From Fibrobacter sp. UWR2 (GTDB lineage Bacteria; Fibrobacterota; Fibrobacteria; Fibrobacterales; Fibrobacteraceae): a stretch of 64,000 nt of DNA. The position numbers and the translations under genes are program-made. How positions within the stretch are numbered: position 1 is the first letter of the stretch; the number at the start of each line of letters is the position of its first letter. Location of the stretch: positions 62,001 through 126,000 of the forward strand of contig NZ_MWQE01000006.1 of the NCBI RefSeq assembly GCF_002210285.1. Reading direction: 5' to 3'. The notes beneath the pieces are model-generated. The model saw only the letters and a list, made by a program, of their open reading frames with translations. It ran no database searches and was not told the DNA's origin. Positions 53,104 through 62,475 of the stretch are shown piece by piece.

Positions 53104-54786
53104 ATGTCTAATAAGTTAAAGAGAATAATAGCTTGGACTTTGGCCGTCTGTTTCTTGGTCTGCGCGCTGGTTGCGTTCCTGATGGTTCGCGGGTGCGGCA
53201 TTTCGCCATCGATTACCCGCCTGGACAACCGCGGGGTGGCGTTCTTTAGAGGCGATACGCTCGAAGTCCCCTCCATTTCGAATTACATGTCCCCGACTGG
53301 CACCCGCTATGGCGATTCCATTGCCCTGCGGTTCGACCTGCCCGAGTTTACCGGCCCGACAATGACCCTGCGCTTCCGTTCGGTGCATGTGGCCTTCGAT
53401 GTGTTCCAGGGCGGCGAGAGGATCTATACCTATGGCCACGACCGCGCCTCCCGCGGCAAGTTCATCGGCAGCGGATTCCACTATGTGCCTCTCTTCCATT
53501 CCGCATCGGGCAAGCCTATCGAGTTGCGGGCATTCTACGCTATCGATGACAACCGCAAGGCGTTCTACGATTTTGACTTGCTCCCTTCTGAATATGCGAA
53601 TAGCGACTACTATGCGCGCCATGTGTTCGCCCTCGTGGTGGGCGCGTTCCTGACCCTGTTCGGAATACTCGCCCTGCTTGTCGGTGTCGCGACCGCCTTC
53701 TATGGCATCTCGGCCTCGCGCCCCATGATGATAGGCCTCCTCTCTACGTCGCTTGGCCTGTGGACGCTCTGCTACATGAAGCTTTTCCAGATTATCTCCT
53801 TCAACCTGACTCTCAATTCGGCAATAGAGTACATGAGCCTTTACTTTGCTCCGCTTCCGTTCTGCCTTCTGCTTATGAATATGCGCAAGGGAAAGATAAC
53901 CGCCTGGAGGTGGTGGGGTATCCTTGTCGTCGTCATTATCGGAGCGATACTGCTGATTGTCAATTCTATCCTCCACTTTACGGGTGTTGCTCCATTCCCC
54001 AAGACGCTCCCGCTCTTCCACTTTTATGTGGGTGTCGGCATGGTGTACCTGGTCGCCTCGGGTGCGCTGTACAGTTCGAAGATGGAACTCTCGGGCAAGG
54101 TGCTCACGCTGGGAGTCGTTTTCTTTGCCGTGGTCACGGCGTTCGACCTGGTCCGCTACAACCTGTGCCTGCGCTACTCGGTGGGGCATTCGCTGCTCGA
54201 GATGACATGGCTGCCTTTCGCGGCACTCGTGTTTGTGATGATGCTTATGGCGAGCTACCTGATTTACCTGTTCCATATCCTCGAGGACAAGGCTGAGAAG
54301 GATGTGCTTTCGACCATGGCGTACGTGGATTCGCTGACGGGACTTTTCAACCGCGCGAAGTGCCAGCAGATTTTCGGGTTCCTGGACAAGTCCACCGCCG
54401 ATTTCGCGATTGTGAGCATCGACCTGAACGGGCTGAAGATGGTGAACGACCATTACGGCCATGCCGTGGGCGACAACCTGATAAAGGCCTTCGCCTCCGT
54501 GCTCAAGCAGGCCTTCGCAGGCCTGGGAACCGCTATACGCATGGGCGGAGACGAATTCCTGGCCATTGTACGTAACGAGCACGTCGCGGACCTGCCTGCC
54601 GCAATCGACAAGATGCTCGACCTGCAGAAGAACTGCAGGCAGGAACTGCCTATCCCGCTGGAAGCGGCCTACGGGATTGCCTACCGCAGCGAGTCGGGCG
54701 GGAATGCCGATACCGTCTACCGCGCTGCCGATAAGCGCATGTACGATATGAAATCGACGATGAAGTCCAAGCTTGTTCGCAAATAA
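53104..54786 (+). CDS. diguanylate cyclase with 7TM receptor-type sensor
   Basis: 560 residues from ATG 53104. One N-terminal helix, an extracytoplasmic beta-rich domain (about 45-160, like the 7TMR-DISM ligand domain), seven membrane helices (about 170-395) and a GGDEF domain (about 405-560): DSLTGLFNRAKC, VSIDLNGLKMVNDHYGHAVGDNL and an intact RMGGDEF at 479-485. Predicted to make c-di-GMP in response to an envelope signal. Divergent from the GT2 gene at 51896. It is the only c-di-GMP gene seen here. Confidence 0.92.
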   Translation: MSNKLKRIIAWTLAVCFLVCALVAFLMVRGCGISPSITRLDNRGVAFFRGDTLEVPSISNYMSPTGTRYGDSIALRFDLPEFTGPTMTLRFRSVHVAFDVFQGGERIYTYGHDRASRGKFIGSGFHYVPLFHSASGKPIELRAFYAIDDNRKAFYDFDLLPSEYANSDYYARHVFALVVGAFLTLFGILALLVGVATAFYGISASRPMMIGLLSTSLGLWTLCYMKLFQIISFNLTLNSAIEYMSLYFAPLPFCLLLMNMRKGKITAWRWWGILVVVIIGAILLIVNSILHFTGVAPFPKTLPLFHFYVGVGMVYLVASGALYSSKMELSGKVLTLGVVFFAVVTAFDLVRYNLCLRYSVGHSLLEMTWLPFAALVFVMMLMASYLIYLFHILEDKAEKDVLSTMAYVDSLTGLFNRAKCQQIFGFLDKSTADFAIVSIDLNGLKMVNDHYGHAVGDNLIKAFASVLKQAFAGLGTAIRMGGDEFLAIVRNEHVADLPAAIDKMLDLQKNCRQELPIPLEAAYGIAYRSESGGNADTVYRAADKRMYDMKSTMKSKLVRK

Positions 54787-54827
54787 ATTTTATATATATT
54801 CATGATAAACGATTCGGGTGGTTGACA

Positions 54828-56030
54828 ATGAAAAAGACAACGGTTTTGGCAATTGCGGGAGTATCGCTTGCCTTCTGGGCCTGCGCAAAGACGGCTCTTC
54901 TCCAGGACGAGGCTGTATTCAAGGGCAAGACAGGCGTTATTGGCGTCTTCCGCCAGCCTGCGTTCTACTGTAGCGAGGCGACCCCGCACTACATGAAACT
55001 CGGCGATTCCACGTTCGTGGTGAAGCCCACGTGGAGCACGGAACAGGACAACGTGTTCTTTGCACCGCTCAAGCCGGGTCCGGCGACGCTCTACAGCTAC
55101 AGTTACGACTGCGGCGAGAACGAGAACAAGTTCGTGCTCGATACGACCGCTGCGAACAAGGGCGCCTCGGGCCTGATTATTCCCGAACAGGGCCTTTGCA
55201 AGATTGTCATCTCCTTCGTGCAGGGCGACAAGCTCTTTATGCACGATGATGTGCTGATTGATGAGGAATTCAAGAAGGCGGATGTTGCGGTCAAGGCGTC
55301 GGACATCCCATATTGCGAGGTGCTGAAGGGCGACGGTACAAAGCTGAGCTTTGCCAACCGCGATTCCCTGCTGCGCGAGCAGTTCAAGGCGGCGGTCGAA
55401 GCGGCGAAGGACGGTGGCTGCGAACAGGTCCGCCCGCTGGTCGTAATAGACTCGACTTCGGACAAGGTAACTTGGAACGGGGAGAAGGACAAGGTGCTGA
55501 TGGTCGCCGCCCATGCGACTCCCGACCTGTATGAGAATGGCATGCCCGTAACGATCGACGGCGAGATGCGCGTGTATTCTGACCGCGAGATTCTCGACTG
55601 GTACAAGATGAACGGCAAGAGCGTGCGCAACTGGCCCCTGAGACTGCGCCAGCTGCTTGGGCTCCCGCGCGACGCGAAGATTACGCACTTCACCACGTTC
55701 TGGGTCGACCCCAAGAACATGATCCGTCCGGCGTACACTCCGGATATCACGAGTTCCGAGATGGCCTGCCGCTTTGAAGAAGACGACGATTCCCAGTTGG
55801 ATTCGCTTGGCATGTGGCTCAGGAACTGGTTCGACAAGGCCTGGAGTACGAACTACAAGAGCGAAGGTGGCTACCCGTGGACCCGCCTTGGGTATACCTA
55901 TGACTGGGGTGCCGATGGCATCGACAAGTACGGGCTCTCGGAGTTCCTGCTGATGAACGAGTCTAAGGTCGTGGTACAGACGACGAAGGACCTGAAGTCG
56001 TTCGTAAGGTGGCTTGGCGACCGCCGGTAG
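54828..56030 (+). CDS. lipoprotein of unknown function
   Basis: 400 residues from ATG 54828 (GGGTGG upstream, TATATATT about 25 bases further left). Lipobox FWAC with Cys about 19. The mature part is a mix of strands and helices with several Cys, no repeats and no motif I recognise. It follows the GGDEF gene by 41 bp and may share its transcript, but a promoter of its own is also plausible. Convergent with trmB. Confidence 0.65.
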   Translation: MKKTTVLAIAGVSLAFWACAKTALLQDEAVFKGKTGVIGVFRQPAFYCSEATPHYMKLGDSTFVVKPTWSTEQDNVFFAPLKPGPATLYSYSYDCGENENKFVLDTTAANKGASGLIIPEQGLCKIVISFVQGDKLFMHDDVLIDEEFKKADVAVKASDIPYCEVLKGDGTKLSFANRDSLLREQFKAAVEAAKDGGCEQVRPLVVIDSTSDKVTWNGEKDKVLMVAAHATPDLYENGMPVTIDGEMRVYSDREILDWYKMNGKSVRNWPLRLRQLLGLPRDAKITHFTTFWVDPKNMIRPAYTPDITSSEMACRFEEDDDSQLDSLGMWLRNWFDKAWSTNYKSEGGYPWTRLGYTYDWGADGIDKYGLSEFLLMNESKVVVQTTKDLKSFVRWLGDRR

Positions 56031-56036
56031 GATAGT

Positions 56037-56792
56037 TTATTTGTGATGGATGGAAACCCGCCACAGTTGCTGGCGGGCTTCTTTGTATTTGCGCTCGAAC
56101 GCGGTAATGGGCCGCTCCGGCTCGAACGCTTCGCAGCTGATTGTGCCCGTATTGTCATCCCCGCATAGGCAGGGATCTTTTCCGACCTGCGCCGCTTCCG
56201 CGAATTCCCTAGCATATATTTCCCAGTTGGTGCGCATCTCGATGGTATCGCCCAGTTGCAGGAGCGTCGGAAAAATCGGGTGCAGGTGGAACCTGCGCGT
56301 GGCCTCGCTCTGCTTGGGCCACGGGTTCGGGTAGTAGAGCGCGTGGTAGGGGATATGCCAGCGGCCAGCCTGTACAGCCTCGAGGGCGAGCCGCCAGAAG
56401 TCGAGGAGTTCTGCACGTACGAGGAATGCGTTTTGCGGGAAGGCGCTTGCGCCGCTAACGCCTGCGCCGCCGGCTTTTGTGAGGCGGGCTGCCGACTTGT
56501 CTATCCCGATGACGGGAATGTCCGGGTGCTGGCGGGCGATATTCAGCGTGCTTTCGCCCGTCCCGCAACCTGAATCTAGAATTACTTTATATGAAGAGTG
56601 GCCGGCGGGGATCTTATTATAAAAGTCTTCGACAAACTTTTCCGCTTCTGCAAACGCCTTGCGCGTATGCTCCGCGATAGGCCGTAAGTAATCGGTCGTC
56701 GCATACTTGCGTACGACCTCTTCCAGTTTATCGTATATGTCGGCTTGGTTCGTGGTGACGGCGCGTGCGCCCGCGATATGCGATTCCTGCAT
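56037..56792 (-). CDS. trmB: tRNA (guanine-N7)-methyltransferase TrmB with in-frame repeat insertion
   Basis: 251 residues. SAM loop ILDSGCGTGESTLNIA (71-86), GIDKS (96-100), and the TrmB signature YYPNPWPKQ(S) (153-162) followed by RRFHLHPIFPTLL. It methylates G46 of tRNA. Residues about 203-216 (VGKDPCLCGDDNTG) are encoded by a palindromic repeat element (R6) and interrupt the region before the last helix and strand. The start overlaps the stop of the upstream lipoprotein gene by one base, so the two are coupled. Confidence 0.85.
   Translation of the reverse strand: MQESHIAGARAVTTNQADIYDKLEEVVRKYATTDYLRPIAEHTRKAFAEAEKFVEDFYNKIPAGHSSYKVILDSGCGTGESTLNIARQHPDIPVIGIDKSAARLTKAGGAGVSGASAFPQNAFLVRAELLDFWRLALEAVQAGRWHIPYHALYYPNPWPKQSEATRRFHLHPIFPTLLQLGDTIEMRTNWEIYAREFAEAAQVGKDPCLCGDDNTGTISCEAFEPERPITAFERKYKEARQQLWRVSIHHK
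56152..56180. repeat. palindromic repeat R6 inside trmB
   Basis: TGTCATCCCCGC-ATAG-GCAGGGATCTT: stem ATCCCCGC / GCAGGGAT with one C-A mismatch. It is the GTCATCCCCGC...GCGGGGATC type of element, decayed at one position, lying within a coding region in frame. Confidence 0.65.
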
Positions 56793-58036
56793 TACCGCTT
56801 CCAGATGCTCAGGCGCTTGCCACCGATAAGTTCGATGTCGTCCAGCCAGAAGTCGACTGTCCTTTCGTTAGCGCTGACCTCGAAGTCCCACACGAGCTGG
56901 TTCACGCAGGTGTAAGAGAATCCGTCTTTCAGTATATCGGCGAGCGGTACGAGTACGCGTTCCCAGTTTTCGGACAAGTTAAACTTGCGTTGGGCGATGT
57001 TCTGGTTGCCGGATTTCTGAGTCTCGTCGATAACGCCGAACTTGAATGCTCCCATTCCCCTGACGCGGAATGCTACCGTGTCTACGGACGAGATGTCGTT
57101 GCAGAGCGTCTTGTCGCTCTTGCCGAGTTCAATGCCGACTGTTGCCCAGGGCCACAGCTTTTCGCCGGAAGAAGAATCCTTGAGAGTCTCGCCGAAAGTT
57201 GCTTCTACATGAGCCACGATGTTGCCGTCTTTCTCGGTGACGAGGGTAAAACGGTGCCACCCGTCGTCGGTGATGAATTTGGGCGTAACGTTCTCTTCGG
57301 AGTAGTCGAAGTACCACCAGCCACCTTCGTAGAATTGTGCCGGCATAAAGCGGTTCTGGTAGTTGGAATCCTGGAAGTCGTCGAGCAGGAGCGCGCGGCT
57401 TTCTTCGGCGAACGTGCTTACGGTCGAAGTTTCACCGGCGACGACCTTCAGGTAGGTGCTGCTGGTGTCGTTCTTCTTGTTGCTCGGAATGAACACGAGG
57501 CTCAAGGGGCCTGCCGGCAGGGAGTCGAGCGTGAACTTGCCGTCGACAACTTCTGCTTCGTGGGCCATGCCGCGCACCATCACCTTGCCGGACTGTTCCT
57601 GGACGGAACCGGAAATGGAGACGGTCTTCGTGAGGCTATCCTTGCCAAGGTCGACGTCTTCGCCTTTGACGAGGACTTCCTTCTGCAGGGCCTTGTCGCC
57701 CATGACGGCTTCGAAAATGTATTCGCCGTCGGCGATGTTTTCAAATGTGATGACGCCCTTGGAATCCGTGCTCGCGATGTAGGCGGAATCAGGGTTGATA
57801 CTTTCAGTTTCGGTGAGGCGTACGGTTACCTGCGCCGCGGGCTTACCCGCAGAGACAAGTTGGGCCGTGATGGCATTACCGGCATCGGTACCGCTGGGGC
57901 CGCCGCCCGCCATCTTTTCGGAATCGGAACATGCCGAAAGGGCCGCTGCTGTCGAAAGCGCGATCAGTCCCAGGCCGAATGTCGAAATATTCCGCTGCAC
58001 CTTGGAAAGATACATATTTTTGAAAAGTCCGCGCAT
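56792..58036 (-). CDS. lipoprotein with CBM11-like C-terminal domain
   Basis: 414 residues. Lipobox LSAC (Cys about 36), a Gly/Ser linker, two carboxypeptidase-regulatory-like small beta domains (about 55-200: VTVRLTETES..., S-T-D-S-K-G-V-I-T-F-E-N-I-A-D-G-E-Y) and a C-terminal jelly-roll domain (about 220-410) opening LLLDDFQDSNYQNRF and closing VDFWLDDIELIGG, the frame of CBM11/CIA30-like domains. Predicted surface carbohydrate binder or sensor. It starts 3 bp after the TIGR02147 gene (GGAGGG in its end) and overlaps trmB by one base. Confidence 0.8.
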   Translation of the reverse strand: MRGLFKNMYLSKVQRNISTFGLGLIALSTAAALSACSDSEKMAGGGPSGTDAGNAITAQLVSAGKPAAQVTVRLTETESINPDSAYIASTDSKGVITFENIADGEYIFEAVMGDKALQKEVLVKGEDVDLGKDSLTKTVSISGSVQEQSGKVMVRGMAHEAEVVDGKFTLDSLPAGPLSLVFIPSNKKNDTSSTYLKVVAGETSTVSTFAEESRALLLDDFQDSNYQNRFMPAQFYEGGWWYFDYSEENVTPKFITDDGWHRFTLVTEKDGNIVAHVEATFGETLKDSSSGEKLWPWATVGIELGKSDKTLCNDISSVDTVAFRVRGMGAFKFGVIDETQKSGNQNIAQRKFNLSENWERVLVPLADILKDGFSYTCVNQLVWDFEVSANERTVDFWLDDIELIGGKRLSIWKR

Positions 58037-58039
58037 CGC

Positions 58040-58912
58040 CTAGCCCTCCTTTTTCGGGGCCGGATTGCTGGAATCGGTCGTGGCCGGGTCTTCGACCCTG
58101 TCGGAAAGCGGGAACATCGCGATATTCATGGCGTACACGCGGTCGGCGCGCTCGCTCTTGCGGGCAAACTGCAGGAGCCCGCGGCGGAATTCCTCGATGC
58201 GGTGCTTGATTTCGGGCAGGTCCTCCTCGGCCGCGGTAAACACCACGCTCGAGATGTCGCGTTCTTCGGGCTTGTGCCTGTCGATAGATTCCTGCGCGAG
58301 TTCAATAGTATGCCTATGGAAGTTGCGGACGGCCTGGCTCTTGACTTCGCCGCCGGTAGAAAGAATCTGGTCGGTGATGTTCCAGCCGCCGTTGCCGTCG
58401 GGAGCGACAAGCCCGAGCTTCTTCAAAATTTCAAGCGCACTGCGCGCCTCGTCTTGCGAAATAGGCGGGTTCAGGTGGCTTGCAAGTTCCGGAATATTGC
58501 TCGTGTCTTTCGTGATGCCGATGAGGGCGCGGAGCGCGGAGCAGCTCCAGCTACCGAAGTAGGCAAGTTCAGGCTCGGTAAGCACGCGCGTTTCCATTTC
58601 GCGCAGTTCCATGAGCCTGTAGTAAAGTTCGCTGAGGGCCTGCTTGGCCTTCGTCTTGTTAAAGCGGTAAAGCGTCTTGAAGTACTCCGCCCTGCGGTCG
58701 TCGAGTTTGCAGAGGCGAATGAATACCGGGAGCGAATCCTCGTTCAGGTGCCCGCCCTTCTGGAATACACGTACGAGCCAGGCCGGATCCACGCCGGTCT
58801 TTTGGCTCAGGTAGCGATAGCTGGTGAACGGGTTGTCTTTTTTGCTCTCGGCAAACCAGTCCTTCAAGAAATCGCGGTATTCTAGGTATTCGAGTACGTC
58901 AACCATGCTCAT
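58040..58912 (-). CDS. TIGR02147 family regulator-like protein (second copy)
   Basis: 290 residues. Same plan as the protein at 11074-11928: YLEYRDFLKDWFAESKK, helix-turn-helix-like YRYLSQKTGVDPAWLVRVFQ, the helical middle, ALEILKKLGLVAPDGNGGW, ERDISSVVFTAAEEDLPEIKHRI and YAMNIAMFPLSDR, ending in a Pro/Ser/Lys tail. Two ATG codons 6 bases apart can start it; no Shine-Dalgarno is seen. Cotranscribed with the downstream lipoprotein, 3 bp away. Confidence 0.88.
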   Translation of the reverse strand: MSMVDVLEYLEYRDFLKDWFAESKKDNPFTSYRYLSQKTGVDPAWLVRVFQKGGHLNEDSLPVFIRLCKLDDRRAEYFKTLYRFNKTKAKQALSELYYRLMELREMETRVLTEPELAYFGSWSCSALRALIGITKDTSNIPELASHLNPPISQDEARSALEILKKLGLVAPDGNGGWNITDQILSTGGEVKSQAVRNFHRHTIELAQESIDRHKPEERDISSVVFTAAEEDLPEIKHRIEEFRRGLLQFARKSERADRVYAMNIAMFPLSDRVEDPATTDSSNPAPKKEG

Positions 58913-59073
58913 AATTTACCTAAATGGCGGCTAGAGCGGTACAGGCCCGCTGCCCCAAGGTAAAGTTTCTGTTGCATTTTGTTCAACGAAGGGGTGTGGC
59001 GGGTGTATATTGCTGGCCGTGGCGGGGGTGTCGCTGGCCAAGAATTGCCGATTTTTGCTTAAAAAAGGCGAGT

Positions 59074-60114
59074 TTAGGACTGCGTCAGTCCGAACTTCTT
59101 TGCCTTGTAGTGCATCATGCGGGGGCTTACCGAAAGATCGCGGCCGGCGGCGCTCAAGTTCCCGTTGTTGCGGCGGAGCGCCTCGGTGAGGATTTCCCTC
59201 TCGTAGCTTTCGAGGAGCGTCTCGAGCGAGGCGTTCCCTTCGGGGATGATGGATGTCTTGCTGGTGACGTCGGTCTGCAGCGTGGGTGGCAGGTCGTGCG
59301 AATGGATGCAGTCGTCGGTGGTGGCGAGCGCCGCGCGTTCGATGCAGTTCTCGAGTTCTTGCACGTTGCCCGGCCAGTGGTAGCTCATGAGCATGTCGAT
59401 GGCGGGCGTGGAAAGGCGCGTCACGTGCTTGCCGTACTTGAGGTTCACCTGCGCGATGAAGTGTTCTGCCAACAGCAAGATGTCGCTCTTGCGCTGCGCT
59501 AGGTCGGGGAGCGTAATCTGCACGATGTTCAGACGGTAGAATAGGTCTTCGCGAAAGAGTTTCTGTTGCATCATCTCTTCGAGGTTCTTGCTTGACGATG
59601 CGATGATGCGTACATCGGAATGGAGCTGCATGTTGCCGCCGAGGCGGTTGAAGGTTTGTCCCTGCATAAAGCGCAGCAGTTTCTCTTGGTCGGGGAGGCC
59701 GAGCGCCGAGACGTCGTCGAGGAATAGCGTGCCGCCGTTGGCGACTTCCGCCTTGCCGATATGGCGTGTGTTCGCGCCGAGGAATGCGCCGCGTTCGTAA
59801 CCGAAGAGTTCGCTTTCGAAGGCGCTCGCCGGGTTCCCGAAGCTTTCGCGGAGGTTCGCACACCCGAGTACGGTGAACGGGCCCCCTTTGCGCGGGGAGA
59901 GTTCCGCGATGGTGCGGGCGGTGAGCTCCTTGCCGGTGCCGTCGTTGCCGTAAATAAGCGCGGGCGCGTCGTTGCCGGCGCAGGCTTTAATTTGCTTGTA
60001 AACGCTGCGCATCTCGCCGCTGTTCCCGACCATCTTGCCGGGCTTCTCGTCGATGATATCGCGCAAGGCCTTGATTTCGGCTTTCAGCCGTTCTATTTCT
60101 TCGGTTTCTTTCAA
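59074..60114 (-). CDS. sigma54-type AAA+ transcription activator with altered GAFTGA loop
   Basis: From TTG 60114 it has 346 residues; an ATG at 60159 would add 15 residues encoded by a palindromic repeat (R5), so the true start is uncertain. No receiver domain: a short coiled coil (about 3-22), the AAA+ domain, and a Fis-type helix-turn-helix (last 45 residues, ESYEREILTEALRRNNGNLS...). Walker A is GNDGTGKE; the loop normally GAFTGA reads GAFLGA; Walker B is GTLFLDDV with Asp for Glu. The sensor and arginine-finger segments (FREDLFYRLNIVQITLPDL) are normal. It lies divergent from glutamine synthetase III, so nitrogen control is a fair guess. Confidence 0.85.
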   Translation of the reverse strand: MKETEEIERLKAEIKALRDIIDEKPGKMVGNSGEMRSVYKQIKACAGNDAPALIYGNDGTGKELTARTIAELSPRKGGPFTVLGCANLRESFGNPASAFESELFGYERGAFLGANTRHIGKAEVANGGTLFLDDVSALGLPDQEKLLRFMQGQTFNRLGGNMQLHSDVRIIASSSKNLEEMMQQKLFREDLFYRLNIVQITLPDLAQRKSDILLLAEHFIAQVNLKYGKHVTRLSTPAIDMLMSYHWPGNVQELENCIERAALATTDDCIHSHDLPPTLQTDVTSKTSIIPEGNASLETLLESYEREILTEALRRNNGNLSAAGRDLSVSPRMMHYKAKKFGLTQS

Positions 60115-60133
60115 ATTGCCATCCCCGACTTGC

Positions 60134-60164
60134 TCGTCATGCCGGGCTTGACCCGGCATCTCTT
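60134..60164. repeat. palindromic repeat R5 at the start of the activator gene
   Basis: CGTCATGCCGGG-CTTGA-CCCGGCATCTC: perfect 8-bp stem. Same loop as R1. Its right arm contains, on the minus strand, an ATG in frame with the activator gene. Confidence 0.75.
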
Positions 60165-60252
60165 TTCATGCGTCGCGTCCTGTAAATTTTACATTTATGT
60201 AATAATATACATCTTTTTTACAAAAATGTAATGAAATTTCGGAAAAACACCC

Positions 60253-60268
60253 CGAAAAACGCGTGCCA
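60253..60268 (-). promoter_or_regulatory. possible sigma54 promoter for the activator gene
   Basis: Minus strand reads TGGCACGCGTTTTTCG: it fits TGGCACGNNNNTTGCW at the first seven positions and at TT and C of the second part, with G missing at the key -12 pair. About 90 bases before repeat R5. Weak. Confidence 0.25.
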
Positions 60269-60343
60269 ACCCCCGTTTTTATTCCTAATTTCTTTTTCAT
60301 AAAGTGAAAAACGCCCCTTTAGGGGCAAAAAATGAGGTTCAAG

Positions 60344-62464
60344 ATGAGCGTAAGCTACCGCAAAAAGACAATCAACGAAATCGCGAAGGAGCCGACTGCG
60401 CCTGTCAAGCCGGCCGCCCCGGTCAATGTCGATTTCTACGGCGAAGACGTTTTCAATATCGAGGCCATGCGCGAATACCTGCCCAAGGACGTCTGCGAAA
60501 AGCTGATTGCGACCATCAACGAGGGTGCCGCCCTTGACCCCTCCATCGCTGCCGACGTGGCCCACGCTATGAAGAAGTGGGCGATGGACCGCGGTGCCAC
60601 GCACTTTACGCACTGGTTCCAGCCGCTCACCGGCTCTACCGCCGAGAAGCACGATTCCTTCCTGGAACCGGACGGTTGCCGCGCCATCATGGCGTTCAGC
60701 GGCAAGAACCTCATCGTCGGCGAACCGGACGCATCCAGTTTCCCGAGCGGCGGTCTGCGCTCCACGTTCGAGGCCCGCGGCTATACCGCCTGGGACCCGA
60801 CGTCTCCTGCCTTCATCAAGCGTCACGGCAATGGTGCCACGCTCTGCATCCCGACGGCGTTCTGCAGCTACACCGGCGAAGCTCTCGACAAGAAAACTCC
60901 GCTCCTGCGCAGCCTGCAGGCCCTTTCCAAGTCTACCCGCCGTCTTATGACCTGCTTCAAGGCGGGCCCCAAGAAGACGACCGTCACGCTCGGTGCCGAA
61001 CAGGAATACTTCCTCATCGACAAGCGCTTCTACCTGCAACGCCCCGACCTGTACCAGGCCGGCCGCACGCTGTTCGGTGCTGCTCCCGCGAAGCACCAAC
61101 AGATGGATGACCATTACTTTGGTAGCATTCCGGCGCGCATCCTCAACTTCATGAACGAAGTCGAAACCGAACTCTGGAAGCTCGGCATTCCGGCGAAGAC
61201 CCGCCACAATGAAGTCGCGCCCGCGCAGTTCGAACTCGCCCCGATGTTCGAAGAAGTGAACCTCGCCTGCGACCACAACATGATGATTATGGAAGTGCTC
61301 CGCAACGTGGCCGACAAGAACGGCCTCGTGTGCCTGCTGCACGAAAAGCCCTTCGCCGGCGTGAACGGATCCGGCAAGCACAACAACTGGTCCGTGTCTT
61401 ACGGCAAGGGCAACTTGCTCAACCCAGGCAAGGACCCGCACCAGAACGCCGTGTTCCTCACCACGCTCTGCGCCATTATTTACGCTGTCGATACTCACGC
61501 CGACTTGCTCCGCATGACGACCGCTGGCGCCGGCAACGACCACCGCCTCGGTGCAAACGAAGCTCCTCCGGCAATCGTCTCCATGTTCCTCGGCGATCAG
61601 CTGATGGACGTGATTGAACAGATTGAACAAGGCGTGCCGAAGTCCAGCAAGCAAGCAGGCGCGCTCCGCATCGGTGCCGACATGTTGCCCGCCCTCCCGC
61701 GCGACGCTACTGACCGTAACAGGACTTCTCCGTTCGCCTTCACCGGCAACAAGTTCGAATTCCGCGCTCCGGGCTCTAGCCAGAGCTGCTCCGAACCGAA
61801 CGTGGTCTTGAATACCATCGTGGCCGAAGCGTTCGACATGATTTCGGAACAGCTCGAAAAACTCGACGAGAAGAACTTCCACACGGGCCTGCAAAAGATT
61901 TTGCAGAAGATCGTGAAGGAACACAAGCGCGTCATCTTCAACGGCAACGGCTATACCGACGAATGGATTGCCGAAGCCGAGCGCCGTGGCCTCCCGAATA
62001 TTCGCACCTCCGTGGAAGCCCTCAAGGCCCTCACCAAGGAAGAGAATATTCAGTTGTTCGAAAAGTATGGCGTGATGAACCGCCGCGAAATGGAATCCCG
62101 CTACGAAATCAACGTCGAGGATTTCCACAAGCGCATTCACATCGAAGGCGAAGTCTGCCGCGACATGGCCAAAAACATCATCTTGCCGAAGGTGGTGGAG
62201 GCTTACTCCAGCGCCTTGAAGACAAACGAAATGGCTCTGAACCAGGGCTTCCCCGGCGTCGATGCCTACGTGAAGTCGCTCGGCGAAGGGGTCAAGAACC
62301 TGAGTGCCGCCATCGCCACGATGGAAAACTCGCTCGAAGGCGAACACGAAGGAATCATCGATGCGATGGCCGCTTTGCGCAAGGTTGTCGATGGCCTCGA
62401 GAAGGTTGTGCCCGACGAGATGTGGCCTTTGCCGAAGTACAGAGAAATGTTGTTTATTTACTAA
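60344..62464 (+). CDS. glnN: glutamine synthetase type III
   Basis: 706 residues from ATG 60344, which has GAGG 6 bases before it (ATG 60332 would add 4 residues). Length and sequence are those of type III GS, known from Bacteroides and Fibrobacter: [94 protein letters not shown] (in parts) and [11 protein letters not shown]. It makes glutamine from glutamate, ammonia and ATP. A GCCCC-TTTA-GGGGC hairpin (about 60312-60325) lies just before the start and could affect translation. Confidence 0.97.
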   Translation: MSVSYRKKTINEIAKEPTAPVKPAAPVNVDFYGEDVFNIEAMREYLPKDVCEKLIATINEGAALDPSIAADVAHAMKKWAMDRGATHFTHWFQPLTGSTAEKHDSFLEPDGCRAIMAFSGKNLIVGEPDASSFPSGGLRSTFEARGYTAWDPTSPAFIKRHGNGATLCIPTAFCSYTGEALDKKTPLLRSLQALSKSTRRLMTCFKAGPKKTTVTLGAEQEYFLIDKRFYLQRPDLYQAGRTLFGAAPAKHQQMDDHYFGSIPARILNFMNEVETELWKLGIPAKTRHNEVAPAQFELAPMFEEVNLACDHNMMIMEVLRNVADKNGLVCLLHEKPFAGVNGSGKHNNWSVSYGKGNLLNPGKDPHQNAVFLTTLCAIIYAVDTHADLLRMTTAGAGNDHRLGANEAPPAIVSMFLGDQLMDVIEQIEQGVPKSSKQAGALRIGADMLPALPRDATDRNRTSPFAFTGNKFEFRAPGSSQSCSEPNVVLNTIVAEAFDMISEQLEKLDEKNFHTGLQKILQKIVKEHKRVIFNGNGYTDEWIAEAERRGLPNIRTSVEALKALTKEENIQLFEKYGVMNRREMESRYEINVEDFHKRIHIEGEVCRDMAKNIILPKVVEAYSSALKTNEMALNQGFPGVDAYVKSLGEGVKNLSAAIATMENSLEGEHEGIIDAMAALRKVVDGLEKVVPDEMWPLPKYREMLFIY

Positions 62465-62475
62465 TAAACAGCATC

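Noticed and set aside
60160-60343. Riboswitch or glutamine-responsive RNA before glnN
   Set aside because: Only a small GCCCC-TTTA-GGGGC hairpin and AT-rich DNA are visible; no known riboswitch core could be recognised by eye.
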